Part shown: positions 16,520 through 25,782 of the stretch, one piece after another
Position numbering within the stretch: position 1 is the stretch's first letter
Layout of the letters: the number at the start of each line of letters is the position of its first letter
Assembly: GCA_934294885.1 (NCBI GenBank)
Contig: CAKRAK010000008.1
Location: 1-64,000, forward strand
DNA: 64,000 nucleotides
From: an uncultured Lachnospiraceae bacterium
Lineage (GTDB): Bacteria; Bacillota; Clostridia; Lachnospirales; Lachnospiraceae
Direction of reading: 5' to 3'
Notes under the pieces: generated by a model
What the model saw: the letters and a program-made list of their open reading frames with translations, nothing else
Database searches by the model: none
Told to the model about the DNA's origin: nothing
Position numbers and translations under genes: made by a program

Positions 16520-19156
16520 TTACTTGTTTGAGATTGCAGCCTGAGCAGCAGCCAAACGAGCGATTGGTACACGGAATGGTGAACATGATACATAGTCAAG
16601 ACCAATCTTGTGGCAGAACTCAACTGATGAAGGATCTCCACCGTGCTCACCACAGATACCAACATGAAGTGATGGATTAACAGGCTTACCTAACTTAATA
16701 GCTGTCTCCATTAACTTACCAACACCGGTCTGATCTAACTTAGCAAATGGATCGTTCTCGAAGATCTTAGCATCATAGTAAGCATCTAAGAACTTACCAG
16801 CATCATCACGAGAGAAACCATATGTCATCTGAGTTAAGTCGTTTGTACCGAAGCAGAAGAAGTCAGCTTCCTTAGCGATCTCATCAGCTGTAAGAGCAGC
16901 TCTAGGAATCTCGATCATAGTACCAACTTCGTAATCTAAATCAATACCGGCAGCAGCGATTTCAGCATCAGCTGTCTCTACAACTACCTTCTTAACATAC
17001 TTAAGCTCTTTTACTTCACATACTAACGGAATCATGATTTCTGGCTTAACGTTCCAATCAGCATGTGCTTTCTTAACTTCAATAGCTGCACGGATAACAG
17101 CCTTTGTCTGCATCTTAGCAATTTCAGGATATGTTACAGCAAGACGACATCCACGATGACCCATCATTGGGTTAAACTCATGAAGACTTGCGATAATAGC
17201 CTTAATATCTTCTACTGACTTGCCCTGAGCATCAGCTAATTTCTTAATATCAGCTTCCTCTGTAGGAACGAACTCATGAAGAGGTGGATCCAAGAAACGG
17301 ATTGTAACAGGATTTCCTTCAAGTGCCTCATAAAGAGCCTTGAAATCTCCCTGCTGATATGGAAGAATCTTCTCTAATGCAGCTTCTCTTTCCTCTACTG
17401 TATCTGAACAGATCATCTCACGGAATGCAGCAATTCTGTCTTCCTCGAAGAACATATGCTCTGTACGGCAAAGACCAATACCTTCAGCACCTAACTCACG
17501 AGCTTTCTTAGCATCTGCAGGTGTATCAGCATTTGTACGTACCTTTAATGTACGGAACTTATCAGCCCAAGCCATAACACGACCGAACTCACCAGCGATC
17601 TGAGCGTCAACTGTTGGGATATCTCCATCATAAATATTACCTGTAGTACCATCGATTGAGATGTAATCACCTTCAACGAATGTCTTACCAGCTAATGTGA
17701 ACTGCTTGTTCTCTTCATCCATGTTGATATCACCACAACCAGATACACAACAAGTACCCATACCACGAGCAACTACAGCAGCATGTGATGTCATACCACC
17801 ACGAACTGTTAAGATACCCTGAGCAGCCTTCATACCTGTAATATCTTCAGGAGATGTCTCAAGACGAACTAAAACAACTCTTTCACCTTTTTCTTTCCAT
17901 GCAACTGCGTCATCAGCTGTAAATACAACCTTACCACAAGCAGCACCAGGAGATGCACCAAGACCCTTACCGATTGGAGTAGCAGCCTTTAATGCAGCAG
18001 CATCAAACTGTGGATGTAATAATGTATCTAAGTTACGAGGATCGATCATAAGAACTGCTTCTTCTTCTGTCTTATGTCCTTCATCTACAAGGTCACAAGC
18101 AATCTTTAATGCAGCAGGAGCTGTTCTCTTACCGTTACGACACTGTAACATATAGAGCTTCTTGTTCTCAACAGTGAACTCCATATCCTGCATATCATGG
18201 TAATGATTCTCTAAGATGTCACAAACTTTAATGAAGTCTGCGTAAGCTTCTGGGAATTCTTTCTCCATCTGAGCGATTGGCATTGGTGTACGAACACCGG
18301 CAACTACGTCTTCACCCTGAGCATTAATCAAGAACTCACCCATTAACTTGTTCTCACCTGTTGCAGGGTCACGAGTAAATGCAACACCTGTACCGGATTC
18401 GTTGTTCAAGTTACCGAATACCATAGGCATTACGTTAACTGCTGTACCCCATGAATAAGGGATATCATTATCACGACGGTATACATTAGCACGTGGGTTA
18501 TCCCATGAACGGAATACAGCCTCTACAGCTAACTTTAACTGCTCTACTGGATCAGAAGGGAAATCTGAACCTAACTGATTCTTGTACTCAGCCTTGAACT
18601 GCTCTGCTAATTCTTTTAAGTCAGCAGCTGTAAGCTCTACGTCGTACTGAACACCCTTCTCTTCTTTCATCTTGTCGATAAGCTGCTCGAAATACTTCTT
18701 ACCAACTTCCATTACTACGTCTGAGAACATCTGAATGAAACGTCTGTATGAATCATAAACGAAACGCTCAAATGTTGGATCTGGGTTACCAGCGATCATT
18801 GCAGCAACTACTTCATCATTCAAACCAAGGTTAAGGATAGTATCCATCATACCCGGCATAGATGCTCTAGCACCAGAACGTACAGAAACTAATAAAGGAT
18901 TTGTAAGACTACCAAACTCTTTACCGTTGATCTTCTCCATCTCCTTAACACCGTCCATAACCTGAGCCATAATCTCATCATTGATCTTACGTCCATCCTC
19001 ATAGTACTGTGTACAAGCCTCTGTAGTTACTGTAAATCCCTGTGGTACAGGAAGACCAATACTAGTCATCTCTGCAAGGTTAGCACCCTTACCACCAAGT
19101 AAGTTTCTCATGCTCATGTCGCCTTCGCTGAACATATAAACCCATTTGTTTGCCAT
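16520..19156 (-). CDS. ppdK: Pyruvate, phosphate dikinase
   Basis: 878 residues, close to the family norm of about 875. The enzyme interconverts pyruvate + ATP + Pi and phosphoenolpyruvate + AMP + PPi in the cytoplasm, in clostridia often in the glycolytic direction. The N-terminal ATP-grasp part includes GGKGANLAEM. The central phosphohistidine domain has GGMTSHAAVVARGMG (His near residue 453) and the C-terminal PEP/pyruvate barrel has GICGEHGGDPSS with the catalytic Cys near 835. The ATG at 19156 has AGGAGG 10 nt upstream; the frame extending to 19216 is untranslated leader. Codon choice is very uniform, as in highly expressed genes. It has its own promoter and terminator. Confidence 0.98.
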   Translation of the reverse strand: MANKWVYMFSEGDMSMRNLLGGKGANLAEMTSIGLPVPQGFTVTTEACTQYYEDGRKINDEIMAQVMDGVKEMEKINGKEFGSLTNPLLVSVRSGARASMPGMMDTILNLGLNDEVVAAMIAGNPDPTFERFVYDSYRRFIQMFSDVVMEVGKKYFEQLIDKMKEEKGVQYDVELTAADLKELAEQFKAEYKNQLGSDFPSDPVEQLKLAVEAVFRSWDNPRANVYRRDNDIPYSWGTAVNVMPMVFGNLNNESGTGVAFTRDPATGENKLMGEFLINAQGEDVVAGVRTPMPIAQMEKEFPEAYADFIKVCDILENHYHDMQDMEFTVENKKLYMLQCRNGKRTAPAALKIACDLVDEGHKTEEEAVLMIDPRNLDTLLHPQFDAAALKAATPIGKGLGASPGAACGKVVFTADDAVAWKEKGERVVLVRLETSPEDITGMKAAQGILTVRGGMTSHAAVVARGMGTCCVSGCGDINMDEENKQFTLAGKTFVEGDYISIDGTTGNIYDGDIPTVDAQIAGEFGRVMAWADKFRTLKVRTNADTPADAKKARELGAEGIGLCRTEHMFFEEDRIAAFREMICSDTVEEREAALEKILPYQQGDFKALYEALEGNPVTIRFLDPPLHEFVPTEEADIKKLADAQGKSVEDIKAIIASLHEFNPMMGHRGCRLAVTYPEIAKMQTKAVIRAAIEVKKAHADWNVKPEIMIPLVCEVKELKYVKKVVVETADAEIAAAGIDLDYEVGTMIEIPRAALTADEIAKEADFFCFGTNDLTQMTYGFSRDDAGKFLDAYYDAKIFENDPFAKLDQTGVGKLMETAIKLGKPVNPSLHVGICGEHGGDPSSVEFCHKIGLDYVSCSPFRVPIARLAAAQAAISNK

Positions 19157-19245
19157 TTGTTTTATACCTCCTAAGTATTTAATTAATCTGCACTTGAGCA
19201 GAATTATCCCAATCAAAAGACTCCTCTACCCATAGTCTGTGTTTC

Positions 19246-19273
19246 ATTATACCATAAAATGTCTAAAACTCAA
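19246..19273 (-). promoter_or_regulatory. Promoter of ppdK
   Basis: TTGAGT (19268-19273) and consensus TATAAT (19246-19251) are separated by 16 nt on the minus strand. The leader is about 80 nt and contains a small CTGC/GCAG hairpin before the ribosome site. Confidence 0.75.
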
Positions 19274-19402
19274 ACGACTTTTTTATAATTTTTTGTAAAA
19301 TTTTATATACACAGAGACGAGATACATTCTGCAAATCTCACTTTAAGCAGCAATCATCAAGTGTACCACATAAATGCATGTATTTTCTCATTACCATAAA
19401 AA

Positions 19403-19428
19403 AAGACCGTTTCATACGAAACGGTCTT
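19403..19428 (-). terminator. Intrinsic terminator of the NlpC/P60 gene
   Basis: A perfect 11-bp stem (AAGACCGTTTC / GAAACGGTCTT) with a 4-nt loop is followed on the minus strand by a run of seven T. It starts 16 nt past the stop. Confidence 0.93.
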
Positions 19429-19443
19429 ATCATCCATTCAGAA

Positions 19444-20742
19444 TCAATCAACAACTCTTACAACTCTGTCAATATTCGAATAGTTATATGCGGAAATCTT
19501 AATACCTGTCTGTGCATTACTTGCATGTACAACCTGTCCACCACCGATATAAATGGCAACATGTCCAAATCCATGATAGAACAACAAATCTCCCGGTTGT
19601 AACTCAGAAACGCTTACTGCTCTTCCGGCACTTGCCTGAGAGTATGATGTTCTTGGTAAGGAAATACCAAAGTTGGCAAATACTGACATTACAAATCCGG
19701 AACAGTCAGCTCCGTTTGTCAGACTAGTTCCACCATATACATATGGGTTACCCACAAACTGTACGGCAAAATCCGCAATCGACTGACCTGTGCCACTAAC
19801 AGATGGCGACGTTGTTGGTGCCTGTGAAACAGCCGGCGAATCAGAAATCATAGAAGAACTTGAAGATGTACTTCCTGATGATGTACTGCCTGAACCACTG
19901 TTACTTCCCGAATTATTGTTAGAAGCTTCACTGGCAGCTGCCGCAGCCGCAGCCTCTTCTCTCTGCTTTGCTTCCTCTGCAGCAATGGCTGCATTCTCTT
20001 CTTCAATTGTTACTGCTGTATCATAAGCATAATCTAAACAAATATAATCACTGGATACATAACCTTCTACTCCGTCCTTGGTAGCAACCTTAACCCAGTC
20101 ACCGTCTTCACCTACAACGGAAAGTGCTTCGCCCTCTCCTGATAAAGCAACGATATCACTGTCGGTTGACTCCTCTGCACGGACATTCAATGTATCGGTT
20201 GTAACCTTAGCAACCTGATCACAATTATTCTCGATGTAGCTTTCTGCTACTGCTCCGGATAATATGTAATCATTCTTTACATATCCATATGCATTACCGG
20301 ATGCAACAACTGACCACTCATCACCCTGCTCAATCAATGTACCTACATTACCGTTATAAAACTTACCGACTACCTCCGAATCCTCAGATGCTTCTGCACG
20401 GATATTCAGAAATGTATCAATATTCGCAACGACCTGATTACTCTCAACCTTTGCTTCCTTCTCCTCTACAGGAGCAGCCTCAGTCGTTGGTTCCTGATAA
20501 GCAACTAACTTCTGGTCATCCTTTTGTTCGCTTGTTTGTTCGTTCTTTGTTTCTTCAACAGCCTTCCCCTTGTCCGCTGTAGTCACTTTAGATGCTGACT
20601 TCTGAATTGCTTTATCCGCAACAATCTTAACATCCTTTGAAGTGGTCTTTGCAGTCTTAGGAACATCCACAGCTCCACCTAATAGTAAGGATACAGCCGC
20701 TACCGCCATAAAAGAATTTCTTATTAATGTATGTTTCTTCAT
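19444..20742 (-). CDS. Secreted NlpC/P60 peptidoglycan hydrolase with two SH3b domains
   Basis: 432 residues from the ATG at 20742 (GAGAGG upstream). A signal peptide (about 1-30) is followed by a low-complexity Lys/Glu/Thr region, two bacterial SH3 domains (about 105-165 and 180-240, each with LNVRAE/LNIRAE and GYV landmarks), an Ala/Glu helix, a Ser/Gly/Asn linker and the C-terminal NlpC/P60 domain (about 318-432). The catalytic Cys is in NGADCSGFV (near 347) and the His in GHVAIYIGGG. It should cleave stem peptides in the cell wall during growth or division. A consensus promoter and a sequence matching the WalR box lie upstream, consistent with WalRK control of autolysins. Confidence 0.93.
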   Translation of the reverse strand: MKKHTLIRNSFMAVAAVSLLLGGAVDVPKTAKTTSKDVKIVADKAIQKSASKVTTADKGKAVEETKNEQTSEQKDDQKLVAYQEPTTEAAPVEEKEAKVESNQVVANIDTFLNIRAEASEDSEVVGKFYNGNVGTLIEQGDEWSVVASGNAYGYVKNDYILSGAVAESYIENNCDQVAKVTTDTLNVRAEESTDSDIVALSGEGEALSVVGEDGDWVKVATKDGVEGYVSSDYICLDYAYDTAVTIEEENAAIAAEEAKQREEAAAAAAASEASNNNSGSNSGSGSTSSGSTSSSSSMISDSPAVSQAPTTSPSVSGTGQSIADFAVQFVGNPYVYGGTSLTNGADCSGFVMSVFANFGISLPRTSYSQASAGRAVSVSELQPGDLLFYHGFGHVAIYIGGGQVVHASNAQTGIKISAYNYSNIDRVVRVVD

Positions 20743-20767
20743 AAAAAACCTCTCATCCATATCTAAT

Positions 20768-20784
20768 TGTTACATATTTGTTAC
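20768..20784 (+). promoter_or_regulatory. WalR (YycF)-type binding box
   Basis: TGTTAC-N5-TGTTAC on the plus strand matches the published WalR consensus TGTWAH-N5-TGTWAH exactly. It lies between the NlpC/P60 promoter -10 and the start codon, downstream of the predicted transcript start. WalR is not encoded in this window. Confidence 0.55.
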
Positions 20785-20801
20785 AAAATATTTACATGGT
20801 C

Positions 20802-20830
20802 ATAATAACAAATCTTCTCTGTTATGTCAA
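20802..20830 (-). promoter_or_regulatory. Promoter of the NlpC/P60 hydrolase gene
   Basis: Consensus TTGACA (20825-20830), 17-nt spacer and TATTAT (20802-20807) on the minus strand, about 60 nt upstream of the ATG. Confidence 0.85.
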
Positions 20831-21102
20831 CGTAAATTACACAATTTATGCTGTAATTTTTTACCAACAAGAGGAATTTTATCACTTTTTACTTATTATG
20901 TAAACATATATTTTGTTAATTTTACGTGAAATATGTCGAATTTGAATTCCAATACCATATTTTGTATATTCTATTGCAATTTTTTCTTTTTTTTCATATA
21001 ATATTATCATATTTTTTATGTTCTTTGATGGGATAACACAAAGAACAAATCTCACAACCGGATGATTGAATTTCGGAACACATGGGAAGGAGAAGGTTAT
21101 TA

Positions 21103-21879
21103 ATGGATATAAGAGATTTTATTGACACAAAACAAGTAGAATCAATCTTACAGGACTGGTCAGATGCAACGGGCTTAGCTACAATTGGTGTAGATGCCAA
21201 CGGAGAGTATTTCACAAAAGCAGTTAACTTTACAGATTTCTGTATTAAGTATACTAGAGGAGTTGACGAAGGTCTTCGCCGTTGTCAGAAGTGCGATTCA
21301 GACTGTACCGGTACATATTATTGTCACGCAGGACTGATGGATTTCAGCCGGGATATTATTGTTAACGGCGAGAAGGTGGGAGCCATCATCGGTGGTCAGG
21401 TTTTACCGGAAGAACCGGATGATGAGAAATTCAGAGCCATTGCAGAAGAGCTTGGAGTTGACCCGGATGCATATATCGAAGCATTACACAAGGTACCGGT
21501 TCGTACAGAAAAATCAATCAAGGCTGCTGCCCAGCTTTTAGGAGATGTTATTAATGATCTGGCAAACAGCTCTTATGCAAAGCAATTAGATCAGGAAAAG
21601 ATTGATACCATTGATGAAAAGATCGAAACGGTGGCTCAGTTAATTCAGGAGATTAATGAAAAATCCGTACAGCTCGATAAGATTGAGAGCAAACAGAATA
21701 TCTTATCGTTGAATGCTTCTATTGAAGCCGCCCGTGCCGGTGAGTTCGGACGAGGTTTTGCAGTGGTTGCTGCCGAGGTTGGAAAACTGGCAGTTAACTC
21801 CGGTGATATCAACAAATCAATCAAGCAGTCTTTAAAGCATCTTACAAAAGCAGTCAAAGATTTGGAATCAATCAAATAA
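21103..21879 (+). CDS. Soluble PocR sensory domain plus short chemoreceptor-like module
   Basis: 258 residues from the ATG at 21103 (GGAAGGAG upstream). Residues about 5-160 match the PocR ligand-sensing domain: LQDWSDATGL, NFTDFC, a cysteine-rich stretch CQKCDSDC...YYCHAGLMDF and VGAIIGGQVLPEEP. The C-terminal 75 residues are only the signalling tip of a methyl-accepting chemotaxis protein: NILSLNASIEAARAGEFGRGFAVVAAEVGKLA. There is no TM segment and the MCP part is much shorter than the usual 200-plus residues. It could bind CheW/CheA or act as a stand-alone cytoplasmic sensor; no chemotaxis gene is nearby. Cysteines in the PocR part hint at metal, redox or small-molecule sensing. Confidence 0.85.
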   Translation: MDIRDFIDTKQVESILQDWSDATGLATIGVDANGEYFTKAVNFTDFCIKYTRGVDEGLRRCQKCDSDCTGTYYCHAGLMDFSRDIIVNGEKVGAIIGGQVLPEEPDDEKFRAIAEELGVDPDAYIEALHKVPVRTEKSIKAAAQLLGDVINDLANSSYAKQLDQEKIDTIDEKIETVAQLIQEINEKSVQLDKIESKQNILSLNASIEAARAGEFGRGFAVVAAEVGKLAVNSGDINKSIKQSLKHLTKAVKDLESIK

Positions 21880-21914
21880 TTCCCGCTTTGAAAATATTAT
21901 AGCGGTTACAAAAA

Positions 21915-21940
21915 GAACCCTGCATTTATATGCAGGGTTC
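21915..21940. terminator. Bidirectional terminator between the PocR and glyQS genes
   Basis: A perfect 11-bp stem (GAACCCTGCAT / ATGCAGGGTTC) with a 4-nt loop, with CTTTTGC following on the plus strand and TTTTTG on the minus strand. It serves two convergent genes. Confidence 0.88.
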
Positions 21941-21971
21941 CTTTTGCTTAACTTCAATCTTGCTTTGCTTA

Positions 21972-23375
21972 TTAATATTCAAACTTCTTTTCAAAGTATG
22001 CTTTCAGATCTTCGATCTTAATACGTTCCTGTTCCATCGTATCACGGTCACGAACAGTAACTGCTCCGTCCTCTTCGGAATCAAAATCATAGGTTACACA
22101 GAACGGTGTTCCGATTTCATCCTGTCTTCTGTAACGCTTTCCGATATTACCACGGTCATCAAATTCGCAGTTATATAACTTGGAAAGCTCAGCAAAAACC
22201 TTCTCAGCTCCCTCATTCAACTTCTTTGATAATGGTAAGACACCAATCTTAACCGGTGCCAGTGCAGGATGGAAATGTAATACTGTACGGATATCCGGTT
22301 TTTCTTCTGTTCCGATATTTTCTTCATCATATGCAGAACATAAAAATGCTAACGTAACACGGTCTGCACCAAGAGATGGTTCGATGACATACGGAATATA
22401 TTTTGTTTTCTTTTCATCATCAAAATATTCCATAGACTCACCTGATACGTTCTGATGCTGTGTCAGGTCATAATCAGTACGGTCTGCAATTCCCCATAAC
22501 TCTCCCCATCCAAACGGGAACAGGTATTCAATATCTGTTGTTGCCTTACTATAGAAGGAAAGCTCTTCTTTGTCATGATCTCTGTATCTTGTCTCTTCCT
22601 GATTCATTCCTAAATCCTTCAACCAGTCAATACAGAACTGCTTCCAGTAAGCAAACCACTCCAAATCTGTATCCGGCTCACAGAAGAACTCCAATTCCAT
22701 CTGCTCAAACTCTCTCGTACGGAATGTGAAGTTACCCGGTGTAATCTCATTACGGAAAGACTTACCAATCTGACCGATTCCAAAAGGAACCTTCTTACGG
22801 GAAGTTCTTTGTACATTCTTAAAGTTAACGAAAATACCCTGTGCGGTTTCCGGTCTTAAATAAATCGTATTCTTCGCATCCTCCGTAACACCCTGGAATG
22901 TTTTAAACATCAGATTAAATTCTCGGATTTCAGTAAAATTATGTTTGCCACAGGTCGGACAGTCAATTCCATTTGTCTCAATGTAATCTGCCATCTGTTC
23001 ATGACTCCATGCATCAACAGAGCCTTCCATCGTAATACCCTTTTCTGCCATATAATCCTCAATCAGCTTATCCGCACGGAAACGCTCATGACACTCCTTA
23101 CAATCCATTAAAGGATCCGAGAAGCTTCCCAAATGTCCGGATGCAACCCATGTCTGAGGATTCATTAAGATTGCACAATCCACACCTACGTTATATGGAT
23201 TTTCCTGAATGAATTTTTTCCACCATGCTTTTTTTACATTGTTTTTCAATTCCACTCCAAGATTACCATAATCCCAGGTATTGGCTAATCCTCCGTAAAT
23301 CTCTGAACCGGGATATACAAATCCTCTTGCCTTTGCCAATGCCACAATTTTCTCCATTGTCTTTTCCATTTTCAT
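21972..23375 (-). CDS. glyQS: Glycyl-tRNA synthetase (alpha2 type)
   Basis: 467 residues, the single-chain class II glycyl-tRNA synthetase found in Gram-positive bacteria and eukaryotes. Landmarks are the N-terminal GFVYPGSEIYGGLANTWDYGNLG, motif 2 TFRTREFEQMELEFF, motif 3 SLGADR and a C-terminal anticodon-binding domain (about 370-467) with PVKIGVLPLS. It charges tRNA-Gly in the cytoplasm. GGAAGGG precedes the ATG at good spacing. It lies 12 nt downstream of a lipoprotein gene and after recO and era, so it may be transcribed from further upstream. I saw no T-box leader in the short gap before it. Confidence 0.97.
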   Translation of the reverse strand: MKMEKTMEKIVALAKARGFVYPGSEIYGGLANTWDYGNLGVELKNNVKKAWWKKFIQENPYNVGVDCAILMNPQTWVASGHLGSFSDPLMDCKECHERFRADKLIEDYMAEKGITMEGSVDAWSHEQMADYIETNGIDCPTCGKHNFTEIREFNLMFKTFQGVTEDAKNTIYLRPETAQGIFVNFKNVQRTSRKKVPFGIGQIGKSFRNEITPGNFTFRTREFEQMELEFFCEPDTDLEWFAYWKQFCIDWLKDLGMNQEETRYRDHDKEELSFYSKATTDIEYLFPFGWGELWGIADRTDYDLTQHQNVSGESMEYFDDEKKTKYIPYVIEPSLGADRVTLAFLCSAYDEENIGTEEKPDIRTVLHFHPALAPVKIGVLPLSKKLNEGAEKVFAELSKLYNCEFDDRGNIGKRYRRQDEIGTPFCVTYDFDSEEDGAVTVRDRDTMEQERIKIEDLKAYFEKKFEY

Positions 23376-23387
23376 ATCCTACCCTTC

Positions 23388-23963
23388 CTATTTGTAAATA
23401 ATAACTGCAGCTTTCTTTCCGTTTGTAGTTATTACTCCATTTTTAACTTTTACCTGATTATTATAATAAAGAATATCACTGTCTATTACAACATCCATTG
23501 CATCGGAAATTACTAATACCTTTGCGTCATCCACATTTTTAAACTTTGCTTTCTTTACCGTCTTCCCATCGGAGCCGGTAAAATCCCCGGAAAGATAATC
23601 CCCATCCGCAGATGAGTAGTCCGTCAGCACGCAATCATAGGAATTAAATCCGTTATAGCTGTCTATATTCTTATATTTTAAAACAAGCTTTACCTTACTC
23701 ATGTCTTCTGTCAGGAGCTTTTTCTTTTTAACCATTCCATTTCCGTTTTCACTGTTATATGTATGAATCTGTTCATCAATGTAGGTTGTCAGATCCTCTG
23801 CCTTTACCTTTGTATCTTTAAAATCTTCCACCGCAACCTCTATCAGAGAGCCATTCTTCTTCACAATCAATGTGTTCTTTGAATACTTGGCTGCATAGTT
23901 GGTACATCCACAACACAATCCCATCAGAAACAGTGCCATTATGATTACTTGAATCTTCTTCAC
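23388..23963 (-). CDS. Lipoprotein of unknown function upstream of glyQS
   Basis: 191 residues. The signal peptide ends in a lipobox (LCCGC, Cys about 20), so it should be a membrane-anchored lipoprotein. The mature part is beta-rich and lysine-rich, with EVAVEDFKDT, NSYDCVLTDY and VDDAKVLVISDAMDVVI segments and no motif I recognise. The gene lies between recO and glyQS, 12 nt from glyQS, and is probably co-transcribed with it. Confidence 0.75.
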   Translation of the reverse strand: MKKIQVIIMALFLMGLCCGCTNYAAKYSKNTLIVKKNGSLIEVAVEDFKDTKVKAEDLTTYIDEQIHTYNSENGNGMVKKKKLLTEDMSKVKLVLKYKNIDSYNGFNSYDCVLTDYSSADGDYLSGDFTGSDGKTVKKAKFKNVDDAKVLVISDAMDVVIDSDILYYNNQVKVKNGVITTNGKKAAVIIYK

Positions 23964-24080
23964 TCTTCACACCCCATTCTCTTCTTTTGTTTCCTATTCA
24001 GGAACCCTTCCCGATTGTACTTTAAACAACTAGCATATTTTACATGAGAATCCCCAATATTTCAAGACCCTGTTTGCCTT

Positions 24081-24821
24081 CTAACACATAACATTGAGAA
24101 TTTCCATGGATTTAAACTGTTTATTTACATGTTTTGAGAAATAGGAAGCGATAATCTGATCCAGTTCCCGGAAAACATCCTCTGTAACCTGAAAGGTGTA
24201 AAGCTTCTTTAGGGGTGAGCTTAATATATATTGGATTGTATATATTGCCGACTGGCTTACATATTGTACATTTCCGGTGGCTGCCGCACATTTTTCACAC
24301 AGGAATCCATTTCCCGCCAAATAAAAAGCTGCAAGATCCTTTGATTCACACTTGCCGCAAAAAGAAGCATTCATGCCCTCCCCGTCATAATCCAGCATTT
24401 TAAGCTCAAAAATACGCTGTATTAATTTCTTAGGAAGCTCCGGTTTGGTAAGTGCTTTCAAGGTAACATATATCAGGTTCAAAATGTTAGCATCTCCGTA
24501 ACCGTCCACACAAAGGTATTCCAATATGTCACAAAAATACGTTGCATAACAAATTCCTGCGATATCGTTTTTTACATCCAGAAAATAATCCTTCACGTCA
24601 GCTCCCACCAAATGATAGGCATCATACCCTGCCGACAAAGAGAACACTCCAAAATTAAAGGGTTCGCTAATTCCCAGATATGGGCTGTTGGGCTTTCTTG
24701 CCCCTCTGGCAAAAGCAGTGATTTTCCCCCGTTCCTTTGTTAATATAACCAACCGTTTATCGTAATCTCCAACAGGCATACTGGAAAGCACAATTCCCGT
24801 CAACTCAAGTTTTTCATGCAT
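24081..24821 (-). CDS. recO: DNA repair protein RecO
   Basis: 246 residues from the ATG at 24821, which has GGGAGG 7 nt upstream. The N-terminal OB-fold (about 1-80) has GIVLSSMPVGDYDK and ILTKERGKITAFARGARKP. The C-terminal helical domain carries a zinc site with two CxxC pairs (CGKC near 147 and CEKC near 166). RecO loads RecA onto SSB-coated single-stranded DNA in the RecFOR pathway. Its position directly after era is the common Firmicutes arrangement; the gap to the era stop is about 40 nt. Confidence 0.95.
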   Translation of the reverse strand: MHEKLELTGIVLSSMPVGDYDKRLVILTKERGKITAFARGARKPNSPYLGISEPFNFGVFSLSAGYDAYHLVGADVKDYFLDVKNDIAGICYATYFCDILEYLCVDGYGDANILNLIYVTLKALTKPELPKKLIQRIFELKMLDYDGEGMNASFCGKCESKDLAAFYLAGNGFLCEKCAAATGNVQYVSQSAIYTIQYILSSPLKKLYTFQVTEDVFRELDQIIASYFSKHVNKQFKSMEILNVMC

Positions 24822-24863
24822 TTGACCGCCTCCCTGTTCAATCATTTTACCCGTCGGAAATGA

Positions 24864-25766
24864 TTAATAGTCTTCCTCTTTGTATCCGTAATTTTTCAAT
24901 AGAAACTCGCTGTCTCTCCAATCCTTTTTTACTTTAACCCATAGCTGGAGATTTACCTTCGCATCTAACAGCTTTTCCATATCGACTCTTGCCTGGCTTC
25001 CGATTTTCTTTAACATGGCACCTTTTTTCCCGATAATGATACCCTTATGGGAATCCCGCTCACAAATAATCGTTGCATCAATATCTACGATATTCGTTCC
25101 TTCCCGGTCCTTCATACGATCAATCACAACCGCTATTCCGTGAGGAACTTCCTTATCCAGACAACGAAGTGCCTTTTCCCGAATCATCTCCGCCACAATG
25201 GCACGTTCCGGCTGATCGGTTATGGTATCCTCATCATAATACTGAGGACCCGGCTTTAAGCATCGGAAAATGGAAGAAATCAAAAGCTCCGTCTTAACAT
25301 TCCGTAAGGCGGAAACCGTAACAATATCATAAAAATCACATACATTCTTATAGGTTTCTATCGTATCCTCCACCACGTTTTTTTCAACCGTATCAATTTT
25401 GTTGATTACCAGAATAACCGGCGTATTCACATGATTTAATTTGTCAATAATATACCGTTCCCCTGCGCCGATGTAAGTCGTTGGTTCTACCAGCCACAAG
25501 ATTACATCAACTTCCTTTAAGGTACTTTCTGCAACGGTCAGCATGTATTCTCCCAGTTTATTTTTTGCCTGATTGATGCCCGGCGTATCCAGAAAAATAA
25601 TCTGACCTTCTTTTGTCGTTAATACTGTCTGTATTCTGTTTCTTGTTGTCTGGGCTTTCTTACTGGTAATTGCTATCTTTTGACCGATCAGATGATTCAT
25701 TAATGTTGATTTTCCAACATTCGGTCTTCCGATAATGGTTACAAAGCCGGATTTAAATTGTTTCAT
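24864..25766 (-). CDS. era: GTPase Era
   Basis: 300 residues, the normal Era length. The GTPase domain has G1 GRPNVGKST (13-21), G3 DTPG, G4 NKID and the SAL G5 element. The C-terminal KH domain (about 205-290) includes IIIGKKGAMLKKIG, which binds the 3' end of 16S rRNA. Era assists 30S assembly and links it to growth and the membrane. AAGG precedes the ATG. It is part of a minus-strand cluster with recO downstream and the DUF4349 protein upstream. Confidence 0.97.
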   Translation of the reverse strand: MKQFKSGFVTIIGRPNVGKSTLMNHLIGQKIAITSKKAQTTRNRIQTVLTTKEGQIIFLDTPGINQAKNKLGEYMLTVAESTLKEVDVILWLVEPTTYIGAGERYIIDKLNHVNTPVILVINKIDTVEKNVVEDTIETYKNVCDFYDIVTVSALRNVKTELLISSIFRCLKPGPQYYDEDTITDQPERAIVAEMIREKALRCLDKEVPHGIAVVIDRMKDREGTNIVDIDATIICERDSHKGIIIGKKGAMLKKIGSQARVDMEKLLDAKVNLQLWVKVKKDWRDSEFLLKNYGYKEEDY

Positions 25767-25782
25767 TTTTACTACCTTATCC

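Noticed and set aside
23964..24080. T-box leader for glyQS
   Set aside because: The gap upstream of the lipoprotein-glyQS pair is only about 117 nt and shows neither the T-box AGGGUGGNACCGCG element nor a specifier loop.
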